In this document: piece after piece, positions 8,915-15,878 of the stretch
Position numbering within the stretch: position 1 is the first letter of the stretch
Layout: every line of letters starts with the position of its first letter
Virus record (IMG/VR): IMGVR_UViG_3300032117_000101
Coordinates: 1-32,952 of that record
From: a virus
DNA: 32,952 bases
Direction: 5' to 3' (one strand)
Position numbers and translations under genes: made by a program
Notes under the pieces: model-generated
Database searches by the model: none
What the model was told of the DNA's origin: nothing
What the model saw: only the letters and a program-made list of their open reading frames with translations

Positions 8915-10953
8915 TGAATAACTTATATGCTTCTTTAGAAGATCAATATGGATTGCCTAATGGCGCATTATCCGCTATCGAAGAAGCAGAAAAAAGCGGA
9001 GATAATGAAACAAGTCCTAAAGGCGCAAAAGGTCGTTTTCAATTTATGCCAGAAACTGCAAAGGCATATGGAGTTGATACTTCTGATCCTGTAAGCTCGG
9101 CTCATGGAGCAGCTAAATATCTTTCCGATCTTCAAAATAGATATGGTAGTTTTAGGGCTGCTGTAGCTCATTACAATGGCGGCACAAAAGCTGCAAAAGC
9201 TGTTTTAGAAGGAAATCAACCTCCCGCTGAAGAAACAAAAAAATATTTAAAAAATGTAGATTCAAAATTGCCTATTGATTCTTCAAAAATTCAATGGGAT
9301 GATGAACCTATTGATGCTTCAAAGATTCAATGGGATTCAGAAGAAAAACCAGCAGACAAACAAAGCAATTTAGAAGCGTTTGGCAAAGGTATAAAAACCT
9401 CTTTGCAAAACACTATGACAGGAATAGGTCAAAAACTAGATCCATTAGCTCAACAATTAGAAAGTTCATTTCAAAAAATGGAAGCTGCGACTGGTGGCAC
9501 ACGCAGTGGTAGATTTATGAAGCAACTTGAGCAAACTTTGGGAACTCCATCTGCAAAAGATGTAGCAACAAATCGTGAGGCTGAAATTCTTGCTCAACGT
9601 GAAGCAAATAAAGAAACATTGTCAAATCCTTATGGCGCAGCAGGTAATATTGCTGGCGAATTAGGTCAAGCCGTTTTATTGCCAGGTGGAACTGTAGGAA
9701 AAGCAGCATTAGCAGGAGCTGCAATGGGAGCAACGCAACCAACTTTGCCAGAAGAAAGCACATTATTTAATATTGGATCAGGAGCAGCATTGGGTGCTGC
9801 TGGGCAAGGCGCAGTCAATGCTGTTGGTCGAATTGCTCAACCAATTACAAAAAATTTAAGCGGAATTGGAGAAAAATCCGTTCAAATTTTAAAAGATGCT
9901 GGCGTTCCATTAGATGCTGCACAAGCAACTGGTTCTAAAGTAATGCAATGGGCAAAAAGATTAACTTCTGACAATCCATTTACGGGAGCAGAAAATCAAG
10001 CGTTTTCTCATGTTCAAAATAGTGCATATACAAAAGCTGTTGCAAAAACAATGGGAGAAAATGCAGAACAAATTACTCCTGAAGTTATACAAAATGCAAA
10101 AACTCGTTTAGGGGATACATACGATCAACTTTTTGAACGTAATGGTGTTCGTGTAACTCGTAGTTTTCAAAATGATTTAAATGGCTTAAAAGACGAAGCT
10201 GAAAGAATTTTGCCTTCTAACGAAAAAGCCGTTGGAAACATTGTTAATGACATTATTGATAAATCTAAAGCCAATATGGGGCATTTAGATGGTCAACAAT
10301 ATCAAGCATTTAAACGTCAATTAGATGCTTTAGAAAAACAAGGCGGATTGTCAGCTCATTATGCTGGAGAAATAAAAGAAAAATTATTAGCTGGTCTTTC
10401 GGATACTGTTGATAAATTTGGTAAAAAAGGCGATATTGATTTGTTAAAAGCAACAAATAAACAATATGGCAATATGAAAAAAATTGAAGATGTTGCTTTA
10501 AAAGATCCTGAAGGCCATGTAAGCCCATCTTTGCTTTATAACTCTTTAACAACAAAAGCAAAAAGAAATGCTTTTTATCAAAACGATCCTGAGCTTGCTA
10601 AATTAGCTCAAGCTGGCAAAACCATCCTTCCTGAAAAAATGGGCAATAGCGGTACTGCTGCAAGATTGGCAACTCAAGCTGCAATTCCAACAACTTTGGC
10701 TGCTTATGATTATGCAAAAGAAGGCGATATTGGAAAAGCATTAGGAATTGGAACAAGCGCATATTTAGCTCCCAAAGCATTGCAAGCAGCATTACATAAT
10801 CCAGCTTTTGCTTCTTATCTTGAAAAAGGATTAGGAAATACAGCATTAAGAGATATGTTACAAGCTCCAAGTAAATATGGAGCAGGAAAAATTCCTCTTT
10901 CAGCTTTTGAATCTTATTTGCAACAAGCTCAACAAGAAAAAGGTACTAAATAA
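8914..10953 (+). CDS. Injected lytic transglycosylase / DNA ejection protein (gp16-like)
   Basis: 679 residues. The first 110 form an SLT-type lysozyme-fold domain: A-I-E-E-A-E-K-S-G with probable catalytic Glu26, S-P-K-G-A-K-G-R-F-Q-F-M-P-E-T-A (36-51) and A-V-A-H-Y-N-G-G (84-91). An extra residue lies between the catalytic Glu and the usual Ser-Gly. The remaining 560 residues include small repeats (S-K-I-Q-W-D) at 124-142, an Ala/Gly-rich hydrophobic stretch near 240-300 and a helical body. The enzyme would cleave peptidoglycan locally during DNA entry. It is the third protein of the ejection set. Confidence 0.8.
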   Translation: MNNLYASLEDQYGLPNGALSAIEEAEKSGDNETSPKGAKGRFQFMPETAKAYGVDTSDPVSSAHGAAKYLSDLQNRYGSFRAAVAHYNGGTKAAKAVLEGNQPPAEETKKYLKNVDSKLPIDSSKIQWDDEPIDASKIQWDSEEKPADKQSNLEAFGKGIKTSLQNTMTGIGQKLDPLAQQLESSFQKMEAATGGTRSGRFMKQLEQTLGTPSAKDVATNREAEILAQREANKETLSNPYGAAGNIAGELGQAVLLPGGTVGKAALAGAAMGATQPTLPEESTLFNIGSGAALGAAGQGAVNAVGRIAQPITKNLSGIGEKSVQILKDAGVPLDAAQATGSKVMQWAKRLTSDNPFTGAENQAFSHVQNSAYTKAVAKTMGENAEQITPEVIQNAKTRLGDTYDQLFERNGVRVTRSFQNDLNGLKDEAERILPSNEKAVGNIVNDIIDKSKANMGHLDGQQYQAFKRQLDALEKQGGLSAHYAGEIKEKLLAGLSDTVDKFGKKGDIDLLKATNKQYGNMKKIEDVALKDPEGHVSPSLLYNSLTTKAKRNAFYQNDPELAKLAQAGKTILPEKMGNSGTAARLATQAAIPTTLAAYDYAKEGDIGKALGIGTSAYLAPKALQAALHNPAFASYLEKGLGNTALRDMLQAPSKYGAGKIPLSAFESYLQQAQQEKGTK

Positions 10954-11885
10954 TGGCATCAGTAAACTTATCACCACTATTTAACGGAACAACGCAGTTT
11001 GGCCCTACTTATGTGCCTTTAGCTGGTGGTCAGTTATTTACTTATCAAGCTGGTAGCTCTACAGCATTAACTACTTATGCCGATAATGCAGGAACTATTC
11101 CTAATTCTAATCCTATTATTTTAGGAACAGACGGAAAACTTCCTAACGAATTATGGCTTCAATCAGGATATTCTTATAAATTTGTTTTAGAAGATGCTAG
11201 TAGCAACATTGTAGATACATACGACAATATTGCTGGAATTATTACTTCTATTCCATCTACAAGCCCAGCAGTCCCAAGTGGTTGTATTTTAATTTGGTCA
11301 GGTTCAGTAGGCTCTATTCCTAGCGGATTTGTATTGTGTAATGGTTCAAATGGAACTCCTGATTTACGCAATTCATTTGTTTTAGGTGCTGGAAATAGCT
11401 ATTCTGTTGGGCAAACAGGTGGATCAACAACTGCTACATTGACCCAAGGAAACCTGCCAAATGTAAATTTTAATGTTACCGATCCTGGACACGTTCACAC
11501 TGCTAGTACAACTGTAGCAATTAGCGATCCTGGTCATAATCATTCTGCTTCATCAACTTCTAGTTCAACATCTACTGTTACAGATCCAGGACACTTTCAT
11601 ACAGTGCCTTATGTAATTGGTTCAGGAACTGGTATTGCCGCTGGTTCAGGCGATAGTATTCAGCCTAATCAAGCAAATTCAGGAACAGCTTTTACTGGAA
11701 TTACAGTATCAACAGCTACAACAACATCTACATCTATTGCAACAAATTTAACTGGAATTACAGCAACAGCTTCTACGACTATTGCTTCTAATGTAACAGG
11801 AATTACAGTAGCATCAGGTGGATCAGGTTCTGCATTTGGTATTCTTCCTCCTTACTATGCGCTTGCATACATTATGAAAAGCTAA
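10953..11885 (+). CDS. Tail protein with collar domain
   Basis: 310 residues. Residues 1-95 have a fibre-like N-terminal domain seen in phage tail proteins (L-A-G-G-Q-L-F-T-Y, G-K-L-P-N-E-L-W-L). Residues 110-150 are a phage tail collar domain: G-C-I-L-I-W-S-G-S-V, S-G-F-V-L-C-N-G, T-P-D-L-R-N-S-F-V-L-G-A-G. Three D-P-G-H-x-H type motifs follow (177, 192, 211), possibly metal-binding positions in a fibre trimer, then Thr/Ser-rich repeats. TAATG couples it to the transglycosylase. It probably forms a short fibre or tip. Confidence 0.8.
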   Translation: MASVNLSPLFNGTTQFGPTYVPLAGGQLFTYQAGSSTALTTYADNAGTIPNSNPIILGTDGKLPNELWLQSGYSYKFVLEDASSNIVDTYDNIAGIITSIPSTSPAVPSGCILIWSGSVGSIPSGFVLCNGSNGTPDLRNSFVLGAGNSYSVGQTGGSTTATLTQGNLPNVNFNVTDPGHVHTASTTVAISDPGHNHSASSTSSSTSTVTDPGHFHTVPYVIGSGTGIAAGSGDSIQPNQANSGTAFTGITVSTATTTSTSIATNLTGITATASTTIASNVTGITVASGGSGSAFGILPPYYALAYIMKS

Positions 11886-11887
11886 TC

Positions 11888-12136
11888 ATGTCTGATATTG
11901 ATCCAATAACCACAGCTAGAGAACTTGCAACTCACGCTAACGATATAGAACATTTACAAAGTGATATGGATAAAATGATTTCAGAAATGAAAGAAATTAA
12001 AGAGGCTGTTCAATCTATCCAAGAAACTTTGGCTCATGCACATGGTGGTTGGAAAACAATGATGATAGTAGGCGGTGCTTTTGCTTTAATTGGCGGGATA
12101 TTAGCCAATTTATTTCAAGGCTTTTTAAACAAATGA
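11888..12136 (+). CDS. Holin-like membrane protein with N-terminal coiled coil
   Basis: 82 residues. Residues 10-55 form a probable charged coiled coil (heptads through H-L-Q-S-D-M-D-K-M-I). Residues 58-76 are one transmembrane segment (M-M-I-V-G-G-A-F-A-L-I-G-G-I-L-A-N-L). This resembles XhlA-type or single-span holin-associated proteins. It opens the lysis cassette and is coupled by ATGA to a second membrane protein. Which of the two makes the lethal lesion cannot be decided from sequence. Confidence 0.7.
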   Translation: MSDIDPITTARELATHANDIEHLQSDMDKMISEMKEIKEAVQSIQETLAHAHGGWKTMMIVGGAFALIGGILANLFQGFLNK

Positions 12137-12369
12137 AATTCTTTAAAGATTTGCTAACGCAAAATGACAATAAAACCTATTGCATTGGCAGATTTGGTGT
12201 ATTTGTAGGTATTCTTTCTTTTGCTTGTTTAGGATTTATTCATACCATCTATAATCATGCCATAGATTTTTCTGGTTTTGGCATGGGATTAGGTGGACTT
12301 TTGGGCGGTGCAGGAGTCTATATAGGCTCTCAAGCTGCCACAGACCGAGAAACTCATGCCGATACCTAA
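12133..12369 (+). CDS. Holin-like protein with two membrane segments
   Basis: 78 residues from the ATG at 12133, which overlaps the previous stop as ATGA; an upstream in-frame start at 12049 would lie inside the previous gene. Two hydrophobic segments, about 22-39 (F-G-V-F-V-G-I-L-S-F-A-C-L-G-F) and 47-67 (Gly-rich, G-M-G-L-G-G-L-L-G-G-A-G-V-Y-I-G), are separated by a short loop. The size, position before spanins and topology fit a class II holin or antiholin. Confidence 0.7.
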   Translation: MKFFKDLLTQNDNKTYCIGRFGVFVGILSFACLGFIHTIYNHAIDFSGFGMGLGGLLGGAGVYIGSQAATDRETHADT

Positions 12370-12751
12370 TGTTTACTTCAAAATTCTCATTGTGGCTTGT
12401 ATTTTACTGCTTTCTTTTTGTGGCGGTTATTATGTGGAACATTTACGATTTTTGGATTACAGACAATCGGTTGCAGCGCAAGGGAAAGTCCAAGAGCAAA
12501 AAAACAAAGACCTTTTAAAAGAAAGAGATTTAGAAAATGCTAAGATTAAATCAAATTACAATAATCAGCTTGCTATTATTAAACGCTTGTACAACACCAG
12601 TGGCAGTAACTTGTCCAGTCCCAGCGCAACCCTCGTCAGCGTTAATGGCTACACCACAGACCCTGTATTTGCTGAACAGTGCGCCTCTGCCACTGCCCAA
12701 CTCGTCAGCCTCCAGCAATGGATTAAAGATCAAGTAGGATTGCATGAATAG
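12356..12751 (+). CDS. i-spanin (Rz-like)
   Basis: 131 residues. An N-terminal membrane anchor (9-25, I-L-I-V-A-C-I-L-L-L-S-F-C-G-G) is followed by a charged coiled coil (35-80) and a C-terminal C-A-S-A-T-A-Q-L-V-S-L-Q-Q-W-I segment common in Rz proteins. It spans the periplasm and, with Rz1, fuses inner and outer membranes at the last step of lysis. It overlaps the holin-like gene by 14 bases and contains the complete Rz1-like gene in another frame. Confidence 0.85.
   Translation: MPIPNVYFKILIVACILLLSFCGGYYVEHLRFLDYRQSVAAQGKVQEQKNKDLLKERDLENAKIKSNYNNQLAIIKRLYNTSGSNLSSPSATLVSVNGYTTDPVFAEQCASATAQLVSLQQWIKDQVGLHE
12537..12737 (+). CDS. o-spanin lipoprotein (Rz1-like), nested in Rz
   Basis: 66 residues in the +1 frame, entirely inside the Rz-like gene. 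The signal sequence (I-T-I-I-S-L-L-L-L-N-A-C) ends in a lipobox L-N-A-C, with the lipidated Cys at residue 18. The mature part is rich in Pro and Ser (C-P-V-P-A-Q-P, A-P-L-P-L-P). The nested architecture, lipobox and proline content are the classic lambda-type Rz1 arrangement. It indicates a host with an outer membrane. Confidence 0.85.
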   Translation: MLRLNQITIISLLLLNACTTPVAVTCPVPAQPSSALMATPQTLYLLNSAPLPLPNSSASSNGLKIK

Positions 12752-13259
12752 TTCTTTTGACAAGTCATTAGCTTTAGTTTTAGAGCAAGAAGGCGGTTAC
12801 AGCGCAGATAGTCGTGATCCAGGCGGTGTTACCAATCTAGGTGTTACTCAAAATACTTTAGAAGAATGGCTTGGTCATCCTGTTACCGATAAAATCATGC
12901 GTGAACTGTCAATCGTTCAAGTCGCACCGCTATACAAATCTAAATATTGGATGGCTTGCTCTGCGCCTAAACTGCCTGTAGGCATAGATTACGCTGTATT
13001 TGACTGTGCAGTCAACAATGGCGTAGGGACGGCTGTAAAACTCTTTCAAGAGTCTCTAGGATGCGTTCCTGACGGGATGCTTGGCCCTAGAACATTACAA
13101 CTTATTGACCAAAAGAATAAAATTGAAATGGTAGAAAAGTTCTGCGAAAGACGCAGAGATTATTATTCTAAGCTTAAATTGTTCCCCATTTATGGTAACG
13201 GATGGCTAAACAGAGTAGAATTTGTATTAAAGAACGCAATAGAAATGATAGAGGAATAA
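12744..13259 (+). CDS. Endolysin, glycoside hydrolase family 108 muramidase
   Basis: 171 residues. E-Q-E-G-G-Y-S carries probable catalytic Glu16, followed by D-P-G-G-V-T-N-L-G-V-T, the hallmark of GH108. The C-terminal half (F-D-C-A-V-N-N-G-V-G-T-A, G-P-R-T-L-Q-L-I) is the associated peptidoglycan-binding region. There is no signal peptide, so release depends on the holin. The ATG overlaps the last codons of the Rz-like gene by 8 bases. Ends just before a small unknown gene. Confidence 0.9.
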   Translation: MNSSFDKSLALVLEQEGGYSADSRDPGGVTNLGVTQNTLEEWLGHPVTDKIMRELSIVQVAPLYKSKYWMACSAPKLPVGIDYAVFDCAVNNGVGTAVKLFQESLGCVPDGMLGPRTLQLIDQKNKIEMVEKFCERRRDYYSKLKLFPIYGNGWLNRVEFVLKNAIEMIEE

Positions 13260-13260
13260 C

Positions 13261-13461
13261 ATGACAAACTTTAAAATTACTGGCAAAACACATGAAAGCC
13301 CTAAAGGTCATTATGTGAAAGAATCGCCACATCGTATTGAAAAAGAAGTAGAGCGTTTAGAAAAAAAATTAGACAAGCATATTGCATTGCCTATGGAAAA
13401 AGCGCATCACGCTGAAAACAGCCAAAAAGAAGCACCATTACCGAATATGCGTAAATACTAA
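13261..13461 (+). CDS. Small basic protein of unknown function
   Basis: 66 residues, rich in Lys, His and Glu (K-E-V-E-R-L-E-K-K-L-D-K-H near 29-41), probably one amphipathic helix flanked by disordered ends. An AGAGGAATAAC-ATG site precedes the start, 1 base after the endolysin stop. It is the last gene of the rightward late block, and its stop overlaps the stop of the opposing leftward block by 4 bases. I do not recognise it. Confidence 0.65.
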   Translation: MTNFKITGKTHESPKGHYVKESPHRIEKEVERLEKKLDKHIALPMEKAHHAENSQKEAPLPNMRKY

Positions 13462-13892
13462 AATTTTTGAGTCAAATCAGCGATTTTAAATAAAGAGATG
13501 GGAATGTCGTAAAACATTTCCCCTTTGCCAACGTAGCGATTATGGACTTCTATTAATGGGCAATCTTTTATCAAGTCTGCTTTCAGGTAATAAGCACGTT
13601 GTAAGTCCTGAGTTAAGGCAAAAAATAGAACAGGCCGATCTTGCCGAAATAATTTCTCTTTGCGTAGGCTTGCGTGGATACTATGAAATGAGTCAAAACC
13701 TTCTTGACGAACTTCAACCTCAATATATCCAACTGGAAGATTTGATCGAAAACAGATTAAATCAACTCCATAGCGATCGGGGTTGTCTTTCACATCTAAG
13801 CCCCATTTCATACTAGCCCATGCTGCTACTGCTTTTCTAGCAGGTTCATCATAAACTTTATGAAGATACTCGCTAAATGGTTTAGTTGCCAA
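13458..13892 (-). CDS. Putative PD-(D/E)XK-like nuclease-fold protein, unknown function
   Basis: 144 residues if translation starts at the TTG at 13892, which has GGAG five bases upstream and overlaps the previous stop by 11 bases; a longer TTG start at 13916 lacks this site. D-R-Y-G-V-D-L-I-C followed about 12 residues later by Y-I-E-V-E-V resembles the D...E-x-(K/E) core of restriction-endonuclease-fold proteins, though the final Lys is replaced. It is the last gene of the leftward early block. The nuclease assignment is tentative. Confidence 0.55.
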   Translation of the reverse strand: MATKPFSEYLHKVYDEPARKAVAAWASMKWGLDVKDNPDRYGVDLICFRSNLPVGYIEVEVRQEGFDSFHSIHASLRKEKLFRQDRPVLFFALTQDLQRAYYLKADLIKDCPLIEVHNRYVGKGEMFYDIPISLFKIADLTQKF

Positions 13893-14085
13893 GTGTTCTC
13901 CAAAAACAATAAGCAAATATAGCTACAAACGCTAAACCCCCTAAAAACGCACCAAAACTATCGTATTCACGTTCTTTTGGTAAAGTAATAGCAGAGCAAT
14001 ACTCAGCCGTTTTAAACGCTTCTGATAGCGTTCTAGGGCTTTTTAAATAGCGTTGATAATTGTTTACAAAATGTTCGTATGACAT
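13882..14085 (-). CDS. Small single-span membrane protein
   Basis: 67 residues. Residues 1-43 are polar; residues about 44-62 (F-G-A-F-L-G-G-L-A-F-V-A-I-F-A-Y-C-F-W) form one transmembrane helix near the C-terminus. The ATG follows GGGAG-CTTTA and overlaps the upstream stop as TAATG. I do not recognise a family. It is part of the leftward early operon. Confidence 0.6.
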   Translation of the reverse strand: MSYEHFVNNYQRYLKSPRTLSEAFKTAEYCSAITLPKEREYDSFGAFLGGLAFVAIFAYCFWRTLGN

Positions 14086-14246
14086 TAAAGCTCCCAGGTT
14101 TTAGTAATTTTTATATGGTCGTTATCAGCTTCTATCTCTACTTCTATTTTTTCTTCTTTTTCTTTAATATTTTTGTCAAAAATTTCATCCCAGTTATTAC
14201 GATATTTGTCGTTTACGGGTTTTTGACTTTCATTTGTCCAGTTCAT
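14085..14246 (-). CDS. Small acidic/charged early protein, unknown function
   Basis: 53 residues from the ATG at 14246, chosen because it overlaps the previous stop as ATGA and has AAGGA seven bases upstream; the frame also extends to a TTG at 14273. It is dominated by Lys, Glu, Asp and Asn (K-N-I-K-E-K-E-E-K-I-E-V-E-I-E). No known motif is visible. Operon-coupled on both sides. Confidence 0.6.
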   Translation of the reverse strand: MNWTNESQKPVNDKYRNNWDEIFDKNIKEKEEKIEVEIEADNDHIKITKTWEL

Positions 14247-14482
14247 TCGCCATTCCTTGCTGGTGTTGACCAAAGTTGTTCCACTACAATCGTAGCGTTC
14301 ATGCGCTTTAATTCTTGTTCGTAAAAGTACCTGGCTGGGTAATTTGCTTTAATAAAGCCTGTTTCTACTCGTTTAGATGGCCCTACATACATTTTAGGTA
14401 TTGTGTAATGCGGTACAAACAATGTATTTCCTAGCTTATAACAGCGATATTGTCGTGTTTCAGGCACTTCGTATTCAGTCAT
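14243..14482 (-). CDS. Early protein of unknown function
   Basis: 79 residues, M-T-E-Y-E-V-P-E to A-R-N-G-E. It is rich in aromatic residues (Y-R-C-Y-K-L-G, V-P-H-Y-T-I-P-K-M-Y-V-G), suggesting a small beta-rich domain followed by a helix (Y-F-Y-E-Q-E-L-K-R-M). ATGA overlaps couple it to both neighbours. I do not recognise a family. Confidence 0.6.
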   Translation of the reverse strand: MTEYEVPETRQYRCYKLGNTLFVPHYTIPKMYVGPSKRVETGFIKANYPARYFYEQELKRMNATIVVEQLWSTPARNGE

Positions 14483-14703
14483 GCTAATTCTCCGTATTCT
14501 TTAAGATAATCTCTAGATGGTTTATAAGTGTAGCCAAAAGCATAGAATAATGGTGTATTGCCCATCATTACAATTTTTCTTTTAGCTTCTAAAGTTTTAC
14601 CCCTGCGCTGAAGTAATAAAGCTATACAAGCACGATTGCGAAACATTTGCTTGCCAGAGTAAGACTTCATAAATTCAATCTTAAACACAGATTTATCTAT
14701 CAT
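14479..14703 (-). CDS. Small basic early protein, unknown function
   Basis: 74 residues from the ATG at 14703, which forms ATGA with the upstream stop; a start further upstream (14775) would lie within the previous gene. It is basic (R-R-G-K-T-L-E-A-K-R-K-I) with a mid-protein hydrophobic patch (R-A-C-I-A-L-L-L-Q) and a C-terminal K-P-S-R-D-Y-L-K-E-Y. Nucleic-acid binding is possible from charge, but no motif supports it specifically. Confidence 0.6.
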   Translation of the reverse strand: MIDKSVFKIEFMKSYSGKQMFRNRACIALLLQRRGKTLEAKRKIVMMGNTPLFYAFGYTYKPSRDYLKEYGELA

Positions 14704-15002
14704 TTCTCTTGTGCCTTTCTTAGTATTGCATCGTGTATTTCTTTTGCCATTTCTTGCCAAGACTTTGAATACCAATCGTGCTTATTGATAATTGCTTCAC
14801 ATTCATCTTCAGTTAATGGTGTTAATGTTTTTTCCATAGCTGCTTGGTAACCCTTATCAAACCCAATAGCTTCAGCAATTCCTAAATCGTGTTTTGCTGG
14901 ATGGGTGTAAAGTGGAATATCAAATCCTTCTTTTTTTACCCAAGATACTTCTTTACGCCATTGTTTATTGGTTCGCATCCACGCTACTGGTTCATTGTTC
15001 AT
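14700..15002 (-). CDS. Early protein of the E-P-V-A-W-M / Y-T-H-P family, copy A
   Basis: 100 residues. It has an N-terminal N-N-E-P-V-A-W-M module, I-P-L-Y-T-H-P-A-K (29-37), and a C-terminal module T-E-D-E-C-E-A-I ... A-I-L-R-K-A-Q-E-K. The second and third paralogous genes upstream share these modules. Such proteins recur in phages of Burkholderiales-like hosts without assigned function. The ATGA overlap with the next gene supports the start and operon membership. Confidence 0.65.
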   Translation of the reverse strand: MNNEPVAWMRTNKQWRKEVSWVKKEGFDIPLYTHPAKHDLGIAEAIGFDKGYQAAMEKTLTPLTEDECEAIINKHDWYSKSWQEMAKEIHDAILRKAQEK

Positions 15003-15003
15003 T
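14975..15003. repeat. 29-base direct repeat, copy 2 (gene starts)
   Basis: Identical to 15510-15538; see that copy. The near-perfect DNA identity indicates recent duplication or gene conversion. Confidence 0.85.
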
Positions 15004-15310
15004 CCCCTTGTGCCTTTCTTAGTATTGCTCTAGCAAAATCTTCCATGTAAAGCTCACCAACACCATTCTTTTTCCAAGCATGGCAAACACTATCGGCACA
15101 TTCTTTTATTTCGTTTTCGGTTAATGTTTTATTTTTTAACGATTCTATTTCAGATTGTTGTTGATAATATTCCTCTGCAATCAATTCCCTTGCACAAAAC
15201 CCATTTGCAGTTGGCGAAAGTGTTGCGTAAAAATGGTATTTGTTTGATGGGAGCATTACTTCTTTAAGTTTTTGATTAAATAGTTTGTCCCACATTTTAT
15301 TTTCACTCAT
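14999..15310 (-). CDS. Early protein sharing the C-terminal module of its neighbours, copy B
   Basis: 103 residues. The N-terminal half (M-W-D-K-L-F-N-Q-K-L-K ... A-R-E-L-I-A-E-E-Y-Y-Q-Q-Q) differs from both neighbours. The C-terminal half, K-T-L-T-E-N-E-I-K-E ... F-A-R-A-I-L-R-K-A-Q-G-E, matches copies A and C. Starts and stops overlap as ATGA on both sides. The function is unknown; the shared tail suggests a common interaction partner. Confidence 0.65.
   Translation of the reverse strand: MSENKMWDKLFNQKLKEVMLPSNKYHFYATLSPTANGFCARELIAEEYYQQQSEIESLKNKTLTENEIKECADSVCHAWKKNGVGELYMEDFARAILRKAQGE
15012..15037. repeat. 26-base direct repeat (gene ends), copy 1
   Basis: Identical over 26 bases to 15320-15345, encoding F-A-R-A-I-L-R-K-A on the minus strand. 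A shorter part recurs at 14713-14729 in the third paralog. Confidence 0.8.
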
Positions 15311-15537
15311 TTCTCATTAGCCTTTCTTAGTATTGCTCTAGCAAATTCAATCAAATCCCATCCTGTCGGTATTGTTGGAACCATGCCAGCAATCAAATCT
15401 ATTTCCTCATCTGTTAGTGTCTTTGCTGGATGGGTGTAGAGTGGAATATCATCTTCCCATGTTTGTACTTTACTAAATTTTGTAGGTTTGCCATCTTCAT
15501 GGTGAACTTGCATCCACGCTACTGGTTCATTGTTCAT
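15307..15537 (-). CDS. Early protein of the E-P-V-A-W-M / Y-T-H-P family, copy C
   Basis: 76 residues from the ATG at 15537, matching the N-terminus of copy A (M-N-N-E-P-V-A-W-M). It has D-I-P-L-Y-T-H-P-A-K-T-L-T-D-E-E-I and F-A-R-A-I-L-R-K-A-N-E-K. The ATG overlaps the stop of a 25-residue membrane peptide as TAATG; the longer start at 15597 would lie inside that peptide gene. Function unknown. Confidence 0.65.
   Translation of the reverse strand: MNNEPVAWMQVHHEDGKPTKFSKVQTWEDDIPLYTHPAKTLTDEEIDLIAGMVPTIPTGWDLIEFARAILRKANEK
15320..15345. repeat. 26-base direct repeat (gene ends), copy 2
   Basis: Partner of 15012-15037. Together with the 29-base pair it marks the shared N- and C-terminal modules of the paralogous early genes. 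Confidence 0.8.
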
Positions 15538-15538
15538 T
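15510..15538. repeat. 29-base direct repeat, copy 1 (gene starts)
   Basis: Identical over 29 bases to 14975-15003. Both copies cover the start codon and the first codons of a paralog (encoding M-N-N-E-P-V-A-W-M on the minus strand). Confidence 0.85.
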
Positions 15539-15614
15539 AAAACCCCCATCCAAACATTAGGCCAAGAATGATCCCAAGAATAATTACGCCAATCCATTCA
15601 ATTATTTTTTTCAT
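15537..15614 (-). CDS. 25-residue membrane micropeptide
   Basis: M-K-K-I-I-E-W then an uninterrupted hydrophobic run of about 18 residues (I-G-V-I-I-L-G-I-I-L-G-L-M-F-G-W-G-F) to the stop. The ATG follows a strong AAGGGGG site with good spacing, directly after the upstream gene's stop, and the stop overlaps the next ATG as TAATG. The coupling on both sides argues that it is translated. One transmembrane helix with a positive N-terminus is predicted. Function unknown. Confidence 0.6.
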   Translation of the reverse strand: MKKIIEWIGVIILGIILGLMFGWGF

Positions 15615-15623
15615 ATATCCCCC

Positions 15624-15818
15624 TTAAATTGATGCGTAGTAAATTGCTTCGTCAGATTTTTTCTCAAATTCATCCCAATTTAATGAATGAATCATCTCGC
15701 TAATTTCAATGTCAGTATCTGCAATGTAAATTTCTTCAATTTGCTTACGACCATAACCATGTATATCAATAAGCGTATCGCCTAGGTATATTTGTGCTAA
15801 AAATGGTGCTTTTTTCAT
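15624..15818 (-). CDS. First gene of the leftward early operon, unknown function
   Basis: 64 residues, acidic, M-K-K-A-P-F-L-A-Q-I-Y-L-G to A-I-Y-Y-A-S-I. Predicted strands at the N-terminus (F-L-A-Q-I-Y-L-G-D-T-L-I-D-I) are followed by a helix with Glu and Asp. The ATG has GGGGGA four bases upstream, the same unusual site as several other early genes. It is the first gene after the 15879-15909 promoter candidate. No family is recognised. Confidence 0.6.
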   Translation of the reverse strand: MKKAPFLAQIYLGDTLIDIHGYGRKQIEEIYIADTDIEISEMIHSLNWDEFEKKSDEAIYYASI

Positions 15819-15878
15819 TTAATCCCCCGATCAAGTGTTGATGTAATAACTTTATTCTTGTTTTTTCAAAAAATCAAA

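Noticed and set aside
9515-10870. Several leucine-rich leftward frames in the transglycosylase gene
   Set aside because: Antisense of Gln/Ala/Lys-rich codons; no starts or operon structure.
14079-14324. Rightward Phe-rich frame in the leftward early block
   Set aside because: Antisense of Lys/Glu-rich coding sequence; the leftward genes are linked by ATGA and TAATG overlaps.
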